Below are positions 30,636 to 39,642 of a stretch of DNA of 64,000 nucleotides, in pieces. A model generated the notes under the pieces. It made no database searches. It was not told the origin of the DNA and saw only the letters and a list, made by a program, of their open reading frames with translations. Both the position numbers and the translations under genes were made by a program. Every line of letters begins with the position of its first letter. Positions within the stretch are counted from its first letter, which is position 1. Source of the DNA: JADKHR01 sp041917295 (GTDB taxonomy: Bacteria > Elusimicrobiota > Elusimicrobia > FEN-1173); assembly GCA_041917295.1 (NCBI GenBank), contig JAYRXX010000010.1:1-64000 (forward strand), in the 5' to 3' direction.

Positions 30636-33332
30636 CTACCGCAATCGACGCCGGATTCCTTTTTCCGCCTCCACGACAAAATAAACCAGCGCGCTGGTTG
30701 CCAAAACCCAACCCCACGTTCGCAAAGGCATGGGCGCGGTGTGGAACAAGTTGTTCATGACAGGAACATAGGTCAACAACAACTGCAAACCCGCCATGAT
30801 CAGCACACCCGTCAACACCCAGGCGTTCTTGAAAAAGCCGATTTTGAAGGGAGAATTGTCCAAAGAACGGCAGTTGAAAAGATAAGCCACCTCGACAAAA
30901 ACGACCACGTTGACAACGATCGTCCGCGCCGCTTCGATGGATAAGCCCTGTTTCTTGGCCAGGAGGAAAGCGCCGAACCCGCACGCGCTCATGAGGACGC
31001 TGACAACGACCAGGCGCTTGACCAACTCGCGGGTCAGAATAGGCTGATCCGGATCGCGCGGGGGGCGCAACATCGCGTCTCCCTCCACAGGCTCAAAAGC
31101 GAGCATTAAACCAAGGCACACCGCCGTCGTCATGTTGATCCACAGAATCTGCACAGGTTGAATGGGAAGTTGCAGTCCCAGGAAGATCGAGAGCATCACA
31201 AGGAGGCCCTCTCCCAAATTGGTCGGCAGGGTCCAAAGAATAAACTTGGTAAGGTTGTCGAAAATCCCCCGCCCCTCCTCCACAGCGGCGCCGATGGTGG
31301 CGAAGTTGTCGTCCGTTAAGACCATGGCGGCGGCCTCGCGCGCGACATCGGTGCCTCCACGTCCCATCGCCACGCCGATGTTCGCCTGTTTAAGCGCGGG
31401 CGCGTCGTTCACCCCGTCCCCGGTCATGGCCACCACGTGCCCGCGGGACTGGAGAGCTCTGACCAGTCGTAGTTTTTGCGCGGGATCGACGCGAGCAAAA
31501 ACCACCGTCGATTCGGCCAATTCCGGAAGGTCCTCATCGCTCACCCCGGCCAACTCCTGTCCGGTCAGGGCCCTGGGGAGGCGGCCCTCTTTTGCCGCCT
31601 CCGGGTCCAACCCCATCTGCCCAGCGATGGCCGCCGCCGTAAGGGCATGATCGCCCGTGATCATTTTTACACGGATGCCCGCGGATTGGCAGGCTTTGAC
31701 GGCCTGGACGGCTTCCGGACGTGGCGGGTCCATCATGGCTTGGAGCCCCAGGAATATCATACCCGGTGGTAGCGTCTCGTGGGAGAGGGTTGTTGTCCCA
31801 GACGGCAAGGAGGCTCGGCAAAACGCCAGGACGCGGAAACCCTGCTTGGCGAGGTCTTCCGCGTTCTTTCGAACGCGATCTTGATCGATGGGGCGCGCTT
31901 CACCCGACGACACCATCCATTCTCCACAGCGCTCCACGATTTTCTCAACCGCGCCTTTCATGTAAACCACGGCTCCTTCCGGCCCGTCATGAAGGGTGGC
32001 CATATACTGTCTGTCCGACTCAAATGGAATGACGTCCCGACGCGGGTACCGTTGGTGAAGCGTTTCCTCCCGCAAACCCGCTTTCCGCGCTGCAACGATC
32101 AAAGCGCCTTCGGTGGGATCGCCGTGAATCGACCAGCGCCCGTCTGCGTTCGTTAGAGTGGAATCGTTGCAAAGCATCCCGGCCTTCAAACATTCCATCA
32201 AAGCGGGGGATGCCGCGCTCGAAGAGAGGGCTTGCCCCTCCCGAAGAATCGCGCCTTCGGGTGAATAGCCCCCGCCCGTCGTCTCATACCGCTCTTGCGC
32301 CAACGACAGAACCTGGACCGTCATTTGGTTCTGCGTGAGAGTCCCCGTCTTGTCGGAACAAATGATCGTGGTGCTCCCCAGGGTTTCCACGGCGGGCAAT
32401 TTGCGGACGATGGCCCGGCGCCGCGCCAGGCGATTGACCCCAAGCGCCAAGATGATCGTGACCGCCGCCGGGAGCCCCTCCGGGATCATGCCGACCGCCA
32501 GGGCCACCGTGGTCATGAAAATTTCCACCCGGGGGATTCCCTGAGCCATTCCCACGAGGAAGGTCACCACCGCCAGGGCCGAGATGGCGTAAAGCAAATA
32601 ATGGCTGAACGTTTTGATCTTGAGCGTCAGGACCGTATCAAGATCGGGGGCTTCCTGCACCATCCGCGCGATGCGGCCGTTTTCGGTCGCGTCGCCGATG
32701 GCAACCACCATGGCCTGAGCCTGGCCATAGGTGACCAGAGACCCCCCGTAGGCCATGCACGTCCGGTCCGCCAGCACCGTTTCTTTCGCCAGGGGTTCGC
32801 TGTTTTTTTCCACGGTCACGGCTTCCCCGGTGAGGGCGGATTCGTCCACTTGCAAGTTCTTGACTTCAATCAACCGCACGTCGGCGGGGACTTTGTCCCC
32901 GGACTGCAAAAGCACCATATCACCCAACGTCAGCTCTCGAGAGGGGACGCGCGCTTTTCGTCCATTGCGAACGACCGTCGCTTCGGTGGCGACCAATTTT
33001 TTGAGCGATTCCACGGACTTCTCGGCTTTGGACTCCTGCAAAAACCCCACAATCGCGTTGACCAAAACCACCCCAAAAATAACGCCGGCATCGACCCAGT
33101 GCTGGAGAAAAGCCGTCACCGATCCCGCAACAACCAAAAGATAGACCAGCGGTTGCCGGAACTGGGACAGAAATTGAAAGAAGGGGTTGCGGCTCTTTCC
33201 CGCTGTCATTTCATTGAACCCGTGCTCTTTTTGCCGCGCGGCCACCTCCTCGGACGACAACCCCTCCTTGCGGTCCGCTTTAAGTAGACGCATGGCTTCT
33301 TCCGCGGTTAATTCATGCCAATTTTGGTTCAT
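30636..33332 (-). CDS. P2-type cation-transporting ATPase
   Basis: 898 residues, typical for the PacL/PMR1-like group. In order: cation ATPase N-terminal domain (HELTAEEAMRLLKADRKEGLS), membrane pair 1-2, actuator with ALTGEA (TGEA in place of TGES, the catalytic Glu kept), PEGLPAAVTIILALGVN in helix 4, phosphorylation motif SDKTGTLTQNQ near residue 325, KMITGDHALTA, TGDGVNDAPALKQANIG, and six C-terminal helices (MTTAVCLGLMLAFEP). Helix 4 PEGLP and the overall layout suit Ca2+, Mn2+ or Na+ export; the ion cannot be chosen from sequence. The start ATG at 33332 has GAGGAGG upstream. The leader (33391-33486) is related to that of the trehalose operon. Confidence 0.9.
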   Translation of the reverse strand: MNQNWHELTAEEAMRLLKADRKEGLSSEEVAARQKEHGFNEMTAGKSRNPFFQFLSQFRQPLVYLLVVAGSVTAFLQHWVDAGVIFGVVLVNAIVGFLQESKAEKSVESLKKLVATEATVVRNGRKARVPSRELTLGDMVLLQSGDKVPADVRLIEVKNLQVDESALTGEAVTVEKNSEPLAKETVLADRTCMAYGGSLVTYGQAQAMVVAIGDATENGRIARMVQEAPDLDTVLTLKIKTFSHYLLYAISALAVVTFLVGMAQGIPRVEIFMTTVALAVGMIPEGLPAAVTIILALGVNRLARRRAIVRKLPAVETLGSTTIICSDKTGTLTQNQMTVQVLSLAQERYETTGGGYSPEGAILREGQALSSSAASPALMECLKAGMLCNDSTLTNADGRWSIHGDPTEGALIVAARKAGLREETLHQRYPRRDVIPFESDRQYMATLHDGPEGAVVYMKGAVEKIVERCGEWMVSSGEARPIDQDRVRKNAEDLAKQGFRVLAFCRASLPSGTTTLSHETLPPGMIFLGLQAMMDPPRPEAVQAVKACQSAGIRVKMITGDHALTAAAIAGQMGLDPEAAKEGRLPRALTGQELAGVSDEDLPELAESTVVFARVDPAQKLRLVRALQSRGHVVAMTGDGVNDAPALKQANIGVAMGRGGTDVAREAAAMVLTDDNFATIGAAVEEGRGIFDNLTKFILWTLPTNLGEGLLVMLSIFLGLQLPIQPVQILWINMTTAVCLGLMLAFEPVEGDAMLRPPRDPDQPILTRELVKRLVVVSVLMSACGFGAFLLAKKQGLSIEAARTIVVNVVVFVEVAYLFNCRSLDNSPFKIGFFKNAWVLTGVLIMAGLQLLLTYVPVMNNLFHTAPMPLRTWGWVLATSALVYFVVEAEKGIRRRLR

Positions 33333-33390
33333 GTTTACCTCCTCAACATCTGGCCAATCGCAATTTCACCCTCAATCCATTTGCTTAAAT

Positions 33391-33428
33391 AAAAAAAACC
33401 GCCTTCCTATAAAATATAGGAATGGCGG
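33391..33428 (-). terminator. intrinsic terminator in the ATPase leader
   Basis: On the minus strand CCGCC-A-TTCCTATA pairs with TATAGGAAGGCGG around a TTTT loop, with one bulge, and is followed by eight T residues. Its 5' strand overlaps the antiterminator strand CCATTC. It sits between a likely promoter and the start codon, so it acts as an attenuator, not as the end of a gene. Confidence 0.8.
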
Positions 33429-33486
33429 CCCGACCATTCAAAACCCTTCAGGGGTGCAGCAACCCTGAACCCGTTTTTTAATGAGA
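33391..33486 (-). promoter_or_regulatory. riboswitch-like attenuator leader of the ATPase gene (copy 2)
   Basis: Read on the minus strand the order is TCTCAT (33486-33481), GGGTTC, hairpin TTCAGGG / CCCTGAA (loop TTGCTGCAC), GGGTTTT, hairpin GAATGG / CCATTC around the loop TCGGGCCG, then a terminator stem running into T8. Copy 1 has TTCGGGG / CCCCGGA and GGATGG / CCATCC, so both helices carry paired changes that keep base pairing, while the loop TCGGGCCG is identical. A possible -10 (TAGAAT, 33495-33490) stands before it. The ATPase start follows after about 58 nt. The remaining bases of 33333-33607 hold the promoter of the divergent gene. Confidence 0.7.
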
Positions 33487-33553
33487 CTTATTCTATCAAT
33501 TTGTGACCGGTCGAAACGTTGAACTTTCGAAATTGCAGTGCAGGCATTTGGCC

Positions 33554-33582
33554 TTGATTTTGCGGGTATTATGGGTTATACA
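33554..33582 (+). promoter_or_regulatory. sigma70-type promoter for the HEAT-repeat gene
   Basis: TTGATT (33554-33559) and TATACA (33577-33582) are separated by 17 nt. This is a good match to the vegetative consensus. Transcription would start near 33589, leaving a leader of about 20 nt that contains the GGAGGG ribosome site before the TTG start codon at 33608. Confidence 0.6.
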
Positions 33583-33607
33583 ATAGGGATTCGCGGAGGG
33601 AAGCCTC

Positions 33608-35737
33608 TTGGAAGAATCGAACCTCACTGGGCGGTTGCGCGCCGCCATTATGAACCAACGTCTCTATCCCACGGGGAGCAAATCCGTGGAAGAGGTTGTA
33701 TTGTCGGTTTACAAAGAGATTCATTTGTTACTCCAAACCAGCGGCACCCTCTCTCTGACTCGAAACAACAATCGATTTTTTATTAACAAGACGGAGGTGG
33801 GGGCGGCCGATCTTCTCATAAACGTTTTTGAGGAACACGGGATTCAAGGGGTCATTTTTAAATCGGGGTGTCTTGACAGTGAAGTTCGGACCTTGGTGCA
33901 AGGCTTAAGTTCTAAACAGTCCTTCGTCGGCTCTCTTCCTGAATTTTTAAGCAAACAAAAAGTGACGAATATCCATGTGACCCAGACCCGGGTGGTGGAA
34001 GTCTCGGAGGACGAGGCGGTTGTGGCCAAAGGTCTTTCCCAATTTCACGCGCTGGAATCCAGCGAGGAAATGCGCGTGGCCCTCAAAGATTCTCTAAATT
34101 ACATCGACACAATCCCTGAGAAAGCCATGAAGGAGAACCTTCGCCGTCATCTGGCCGAACGGTTGGTTTTAATGGAGGCTTCATTACTGAAAGATCTGTT
34201 CGACACCGACCTGGGACTGGGCGATTCAGGCGGGGACGTGTTGCAAGATGTGTTGTTGTCCATGCATCAGAACAAACTGTTGGAACTTCTCAATGAAACA
34301 CTCCGGTGGGACCTGCGCCTTAAATCCGCGGTCGGAGGAAAGGGCCTGGAAGGGGAACACGCGAAATTAAAGAATTTGGTGGCTCGATTGTCGGAGTGTC
34401 CCGCTGGAAAAAAATTGCCCCGATCCATTTTTGAGGAGTTGGTTCAAAAGGGGTTGCTCGAGAACGTACCAGACTATGTAACCCTGGATTCGTCCCAGGA
34501 CCTTCGTATCGAAGTGGATCGATTGCTCGCTGAAAAAGACGCGGGATTTTTGACGGGAGGGGGGAAGAAACTCCCGAACATTCTTGAATTCTTGCTTGCC
34601 GCCGGCTTTCAGGACCGAGCCAAAGATGTTGTCCAGCGAACCCGGGCGGTGTTGTTGGAGGGGGAATCCGGTTTAAGAGTGCAAGCCGCGCAAAACGCGC
34701 GTCAGTTTTTGCCGGTGCTCTGGGTGCATTTGCGCGACGATCTGGTGAATCGCTTGAGAGACGCCTTTTTGACCGCGACTCGGGAAGAACGTTCCGTTCC
34801 TGTGGTCCGGGAAATAATCGGCGCCTTGGGGGATGATTTAATCCACAATTACAGGGCCCGACACACGTCCACCGTGATGGACGAGTTTCAAACGATGTGC
34901 GCTTTAAAGGGCAATCGGGAATCATTGCCAAAGGAAAAACCCGAATTTGCCCGGGAGAATTTAAAGCGCGTTTTGGAAGAGTTGCTGGATCTCCTCGCCG
35001 AGGACTATCGTTCGGACGATTTACAAAAAAGAGAGGTCGCCCGAACAGTGTTGAGTTTGATCGGCGATGTGGGGATTCCTGTCTTCGTGAGGGTCATTCT
35101 TACAACGCGGGACCGGGCCCTTCGGTCCGTGGCGGCGGAAAATTTAAAACAACAAGGCCCTATTGGAGCCCGGGCCCTGGCCGATCAGTTAAACATGAAA
35201 AATTCGACCTTCACCCTTTTTAATATTGTCAGCATACTGGGCACTCTGGGCGGCGAGGAAATTTTAGAGGGTTTGGAAAGGTTGGTTCGATATCCGGATC
35301 CGGATTTGCGCCATGCTATCGTTCGAATTCTGGCGCGTCTTCGGGGGCCAAAAGCCGCGGACCTGGCGCTGAAGTTCCTGAAAGACGAAAAAGAAAGCAT
35401 TCGACGGTTGGCAGCGGATTTGTTGGGGGATTGGAAATACGAACACGCTGTCCACCCACTGATTGGTATGCTGGGAGCCTCTTCCGTTGAAGAGGCTGAA
35501 ATGGTTTGTTTGGCCCTGGGTCAAATCGGGGATCCCATAGCCGCCGAGCCGCTGGGTCGCCTGCTTAAAGAAAAACCCCGCCTATTTTTGAAGGAAAAAA
35601 ACAGCCGGGAAACTGTCCGAATTCGGGCGGCCTGGGCGTTGGCCCAAATGGGCCCAGCCGGCCAAGCTCAACTATTGCCCCACCGCGAGGACGACAACCC
35701 CACCGTGAGAGACATTGCACTGAAAGCAACGCGTTGA
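33608..35737 (+). CDS. HEAT-repeat protein of unknown function
   Basis: 709 residues starting at TTG 33608, with GGAGGG at the right spacing. Residues 1-125 form a mixed domain (QTSGTLSLTRNNNRFFINKT, then GIQGVIFKSGCLDSEVRTL), possibly a small alpha/beta module. The rest is alpha-helical, and from about residue 480 there are clear HEAT-type helix pairs: VFVRVILTTRDRALRSVAAENLKQQG, ILEGLERLVRYPDPDLRHAIVRILARL, AADLALKFLKDEKESIRRLAADLLGDW. Such solenoids act as scaffolds. No enzyme motif is seen and the partner is unknown. No signal peptide, so it is probably cytoplasmic. Confidence 0.75.
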   Translation: MEESNLTGRLRAAIMNQRLYPTGSKSVEEVVLSVYKEIHLLLQTSGTLSLTRNNNRFFINKTEVGAADLLINVFEEHGIQGVIFKSGCLDSEVRTLVQGLSSKQSFVGSLPEFLSKQKVTNIHVTQTRVVEVSEDEAVVAKGLSQFHALESSEEMRVALKDSLNYIDTIPEKAMKENLRRHLAERLVLMEASLLKDLFDTDLGLGDSGGDVLQDVLLSMHQNKLLELLNETLRWDLRLKSAVGGKGLEGEHAKLKNLVARLSECPAGKKLPRSIFEELVQKGLLENVPDYVTLDSSQDLRIEVDRLLAEKDAGFLTGGGKKLPNILEFLLAAGFQDRAKDVVQRTRAVLLEGESGLRVQAAQNARQFLPVLWVHLRDDLVNRLRDAFLTATREERSVPVVREIIGALGDDLIHNYRARHTSTVMDEFQTMCALKGNRESLPKEKPEFARENLKRVLEELLDLLAEDYRSDDLQKREVARTVLSLIGDVGIPVFVRVILTTRDRALRSVAAENLKQQGPIGARALADQLNMKNSTFTLFNIVSILGTLGGEEILEGLERLVRYPDPDLRHAIVRILARLRGPKAADLALKFLKDEKESIRRLAADLLGDWKYEHAVHPLIGMLGASSVEEAEMVCLALGQIGDPIAAEPLGRLLKEKPRLFLKEKNSRETVRIRAAWALAQMGPAGQAQLLPHREDDNPTVRDIALKATR

Positions 35738-35764
35738 CTACGGATCGCGCCAAACACGCCTGTA

Positions 35765-36889
35765 TTAGGCCGCGGCGGAGAGGCTTTTGCGCAGGAGGGC
35801 GAGGGCGGTGGCGAAGAAGGCGCTCCCGATGGCGAAGAGGGCCAAAAAGTTGGGCCAGACCACCTCGAAACCGGCGCCGCGGAACAGGATGGCTTGGGCG
35901 AAAGCCACGAAATGGGTGGTGGGCGCGGCCTGCATGATGAACTGCACGGCTTCCGGCATGCTTTGGTAGGGAGTGTTGCCGCCGGAAAGCATTTGCAACG
36001 GAATGATCACCAGAATCATCAACAATCCCATTTGCGGCATGGTGCGCGCCACGGTGCCGATCAAGATGCCGAGGGCTGTGACGGAAAACAGGTGCAGGGC
36101 GACCCCCGACAAAAAGAGCGGAACCGAGCCCGCGATGGGCATGTCCAAAACGCCCTGCACGATGCCTTTCAGTGATAAGGCGGTCACCACCAGAACCACC
36201 AACCCGTTGGCCCAGATTTTCGCCATCATAATTTCAAAAGGCGTCAGCGGCATGACCAGCAAATGTTCCAAGGTGCCGTGTTCCCGTTCTCGAATTAAGG
36301 CCGCGCCCGTCAAGATCACCGCCAGCATGGTGATCTGGTTGACCAGGGCCACGACGGCGCCGAACCAAACCGTCGTCTGGGTGGGGTTAAATTTGTAGCG
36401 AACCACCATGTCCACGGGCGGTTTCGCTTGGGTTTTGTGTCCCTGGAGATAGGCCCGAATTTCGTCCATGACGATGGTCTGTGTGTAGCTGGCGCCCAAA
36501 AAGGCTTGGCTCATGCGGGTCGCGTCGATGTTCAGCTGAATTTTGGGTTGTTTGCCGGCTTGAACGTCGCGGGCGAAGTTGGGGGGGATGTCCAACACAA
36601 AAGTGAACGTGCCCGCGTCCAGAGCCGGGTCCACATCACCGGGCAAAATGGGAACCGCGGGTTTAAACCGCGGGGGGAAAAAGGCGTTCCCAATGCGCTG
36701 CGATAGCGGAGACTGGTCCTGGTCCAAAATAGCGATGGGGGCGTTCTTCACATCGCCCGACGTGGCCTTGGATCCGCTGATGACGGCGAAGGAAAAGGCG
36801 TAGAGGATGAAAAAAACCATCACCGGGTCCCGCCAGAGGCTGAGCAGTTCCTTGATTCCCAGCTGAAAAATATTGGAAAGGCGTTTCAT
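35765..36889 (-). CDS. ABC-2 type permease (YhhJ-like)
   Basis: 374 residues: one N-terminal membrane helix (about 25-45), a large extracytoplasmic domain (about 50-170) with YTQTIVMDEIRAYLQGH, then five membrane helices. IREREHGTLEHLLVMPLTPFEIMMAKIWAN near residue 200 is the typical coupling segment of ABC-2 permeases, and SGGNTPYQSMPEAVQFIMQAAPTTHF is the conserved loop near the end. It is the last gene of the exporter operon. Its start overlaps the stop of the ATPase gene by 4 nt (ATGA). It probably pairs with the permease half of the gene upstream to form the transmembrane pathway. Confidence 0.88.
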   Translation of the reverse strand: MKRLSNIFQLGIKELLSLWRDPVMVFFILYAFSFAVISGSKATSGDVKNAPIAILDQDQSPLSQRIGNAFFPPRFKPAVPILPGDVDPALDAGTFTFVLDIPPNFARDVQAGKQPKIQLNIDATRMSQAFLGASYTQTIVMDEIRAYLQGHKTQAKPPVDMVVRYKFNPTQTTVWFGAVVALVNQITMLAVILTGAALIREREHGTLEHLLVMPLTPFEIMMAKIWANGLVVLVVTALSLKGIVQGVLDMPIAGSVPLFLSGVALHLFSVTALGILIGTVARTMPQMGLLMILVIIPLQMLSGGNTPYQSMPEAVQFIMQAAPTTHFVAFAQAILFRGAGFEVVWPNFLALFAIGSAFFATALALLRKSLSAAA

Positions 36890-39642
36890 GATTCCTGCTT
36901 CTTTAACAGCATCCAGGAGATCGCTGTTAAAATGGGGATGGACACCGCCAAGGCGAGGAACGGATCGACCAAGTCCCTAAACCCCAACGCTTTGTTGAAA
37001 ACCCCCTGGGAAATGGTGATGAAATGGGACGTGGGATAAATTTTTCCGATAATCGCCCCCGTGCCTTCTAGCGCTGACACGGGTTGAGTTAGGCCCGAAA
37101 ACTGGGTGGCCGGTAGAACGGTTGCGATGGCCGTGCCGAAGATCGCGGCGATTTGGGTGGACGTAAACGCCGACATCACGAACCCCAAGCTGGTGGTGCA
37201 AATAACGTATAAGAACCCGCCGAGCAGAAGGGCCAAGATACTGCCTTTGAGCGGGACCTGAAACACGGTGACCGCCATCACCGACAGCACCACCAAATTG
37301 ATCATGGCCACGGCGGCGTAGGGCAATTGTTTGCCGAAAATAAATTCCAGCCGAGTGACCGGGGTTGAATAGAAATTGTATATGGATCCCAACTCTTTTT
37401 CCCGCACAACGCCCAGGGCCATCAACATGGCCGGGATCAGCACCAAAATAATGGGGATGGTCGGCGGGACCATGGCGTAGATGCTTTTGAAATCTTGGTT
37501 GTAGCGATACCGCATTTCCAACAGGGGCTGGATCCCCACCCAGGGCGCGCCCACGCGGGGAGGCGCATTGCGGGCCAGGTAATCGCTGTGCAACCCTTGA
37601 ACGTAGCCGGCCACGCTTTGGGCCCGGGACGGCATGGACCCGTTCACCCAGGCGGCGATTTCGGTGTCAACGCCGCGGGCTAGGTCTTTGCCGAAACTCG
37701 GTGGGATTTCCACCACCACGTCCAAATCGCCCTTGCGCAGTCGTCGTTCCACGGACTCGGCGTCCGTCACGGGCGGTTTTTGGATAAAGTAGCTGGACCC
37801 GCCGATGTTGTCGGCGTACCGCAGGCTGGCGGGACTGTTGTCGTTGTCGAACATGGAAAAAGCGATGTCGTCCACGTCCAAATTGATGCCGAACCCCAAC
37901 ACGAGCATCATCAGGACCGACCCGCCCAGGGCAAAGGTCAACCGAATGGTGTCCCGTTTCAATTCCAGGGCTTCCCGGTAAGCGTAGCCGAACAGGCGCC
38001 GCCAGCTAAAGCCGGTGGATAAAACGTGGGACGCCGCCGGGGCCGGTTCTTGGGCGGGCGCCGCCGCGGCCACCGGGGCGGTTGCGGCGGCGTTGGCGGC
38101 CGCCGCTTTTTCGAGGTAGGAGATGAAGGCCTCTTCCAGGGTTTTGGCTCCGCAGTTGGCCACGAGTTTGGCCGGCGGATCGCTGGCCAACACCTTGCCC
38201 GAATGCATGAGGGAAATCCGATCGCACCAGCCGGCTTCGTTCATGAAATGGGTGGAAACGAAGATCGTCACCTTTTCGTTTCGGGACAAATGGATCAAGA
38301 GTTCCCAAAACGATTCCCGCGCCACGGGGTCCACGCCGGAGGTGGGTTCGTCTAAAATCAACAGTTCCGGTTTGTGGATCATCGCCACCGCCAACGACAA
38401 TCGTTGACGGGTCCCCAACGGCAGGCTCTCCGCCAGGTCTTCCACATAGTTTTCCAGCCCGAACTGTTTAACAAGTTCCTTAATGCGCGGCTCGATCTGG
38501 TCTTTGGGCAGGTCGAACACCCGGGCGTGAAGCACCAGGTTTTGCCTCACCGTCAGTTCGGCGTAAAGCGAGAAGGCCTGGGACATAAACCCAATGCGTT
38601 TGCGGGTGGCCAAATCGTTGCCTGTCACCTTTTCACCGAACATCAGGGCCGTGCCCTCGGTGGAAGGCAAGAGGCCCGTCAACATTTTCATGGTGGTGGT
38701 TTTGCCGCACCCGTTGGACCCCAAGAACCCGAATATCTCGCCTTTGGGGATTTTAAAGCTCACATGGTCCACGGCCGTAAAGTCTCCGAACCGACGGGTG
38801 AGCCCTTCGGCCTCAATGGCCGGCGTGCCTTCCATCGCCACGTCCCGGGGGGGCACCACCAGGGCCTTGTGGCCCTGGCGTTTGGATTCCGGCAAAAGGC
38901 GGATGAAGGCCGCGTCCAGATTGTCGGCACCCACGCGGGACTTGAGTTCCGCCGGGGTCCCCTCGGCCAACACCTTGCCGTCGTCCATGGCCACCAGCCA
39001 ATCAAACCCGTCCGCCTCGTCCATGTAAGCGGTGGACACCAACACGCTCATCTGAGGGCGTTGCACGCGAATGCGCTTGATCAGTTCCCAAAATTGACGT
39101 CGAGACAGCGGGTCCACACCGGTGGTGGGTTCGTCCAGGATCAACAGGTCCGGATCGTGAATCAACGAACAACACAGCCCCAGTTTTTGTTTCATGCCGC
39201 CCGACAATTTTCCAGCCGGCCGCTGTTTGAAGGGCAACATGCCGGTGCTGGCCAACAGCTCGTCGATTCGCCGGTCCCGCTCGGCTTTGTCCTGCCCGAA
39301 GAGGCGACCGAAAAAGTCCAGATTTTCATAGACGGAAAGGGTCATGTACAGGTTTTTTCCCAGACCCTGGGGCATGTAGGCAATGCGGGGGCAAGCGGTC
39401 GTGCGGTGGCTTTCCAGGCCAATGTCGCCGCCCAGAACCTCCACTTTGCCGGATTGAATTTTTCGAACACCGGAAATAATGGACATGAGACTGGACTTCC
39501 CGACACCGTCGGGGCCCAACAGACCGACCATGCAGTCGGCCGGAAAGGTCAGCGTGATGGAATCAAGGGCGAGTTTGCGTCCGTAACGTTGCGAGAGACC
39601 TTCAACCCGCGCGACGACCTTACGGGTTGGTGCGGGGTTCAT
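36886..39642 (-). CDS. double ABC ATPase fused to ABC-2 permease (RbbA-like)
   Basis: 918 residues. NBD1 (about 5-230): Walker A GPDGVGKSS, signature LSGGMKQKLGL, Walker B LLILDEPTTGVD. NBD2 (about 270-505): Walker A GSNGCGKTT, degenerate signature LPLGTRQRLSL, Walker B LLILDEPTSGVD. An Ala/Pro-rich linker (about 515-545) leads to an ABC-2 permease half (about 555-915) with LIPAMLMALGVVREKELGSIYNFYSTPVTRLEF. This is the RbbA/YhiH layout. Position between a HlyD-like and a YhhJ-like gene points to a type I-like efflux system. The start overlaps the HlyD gene by 23 nt. The exported compound is unknown. Confidence 0.9.
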   Translation of the reverse strand: MNPAPTRKVVARVEGLSQRYGRKLALDSITLTFPADCMVGLLGPDGVGKSSLMSIISGVRKIQSGKVEVLGGDIGLESHRTTACPRIAYMPQGLGKNLYMTLSVYENLDFFGRLFGQDKAERDRRIDELLASTGMLPFKQRPAGKLSGGMKQKLGLCCSLIHDPDLLILDEPTTGVDPLSRRQFWELIKRIRVQRPQMSVLVSTAYMDEADGFDWLVAMDDGKVLAEGTPAELKSRVGADNLDAAFIRLLPESKRQGHKALVVPPRDVAMEGTPAIEAEGLTRRFGDFTAVDHVSFKIPKGEIFGFLGSNGCGKTTTMKMLTGLLPSTEGTALMFGEKVTGNDLATRKRIGFMSQAFSLYAELTVRQNLVLHARVFDLPKDQIEPRIKELVKQFGLENYVEDLAESLPLGTRQRLSLAVAMIHKPELLILDEPTSGVDPVARESFWELLIHLSRNEKVTIFVSTHFMNEAGWCDRISLMHSGKVLASDPPAKLVANCGAKTLEEAFISYLEKAAAANAAATAPVAAAAPAQEPAPAASHVLSTGFSWRRLFGYAYREALELKRDTIRLTFALGGSVLMMLVLGFGINLDVDDIAFSMFDNDNSPASLRYADNIGGSSYFIQKPPVTDAESVERRLRKGDLDVVVEIPPSFGKDLARGVDTEIAAWVNGSMPSRAQSVAGYVQGLHSDYLARNAPPRVGAPWVGIQPLLEMRYRYNQDFKSIYAMVPPTIPIILVLIPAMLMALGVVREKELGSIYNFYSTPVTRLEFIFGKQLPYAAVAMINLVVLSVMAVTVFQVPLKGSILALLLGGFLYVICTTSLGFVMSAFTSTQIAAIFGTAIATVLPATQFSGLTQPVSALEGTGAIIGKIYPTSHFITISQGVFNKALGFRDLVDPFLALAVSIPILTAISWMLLKKQES

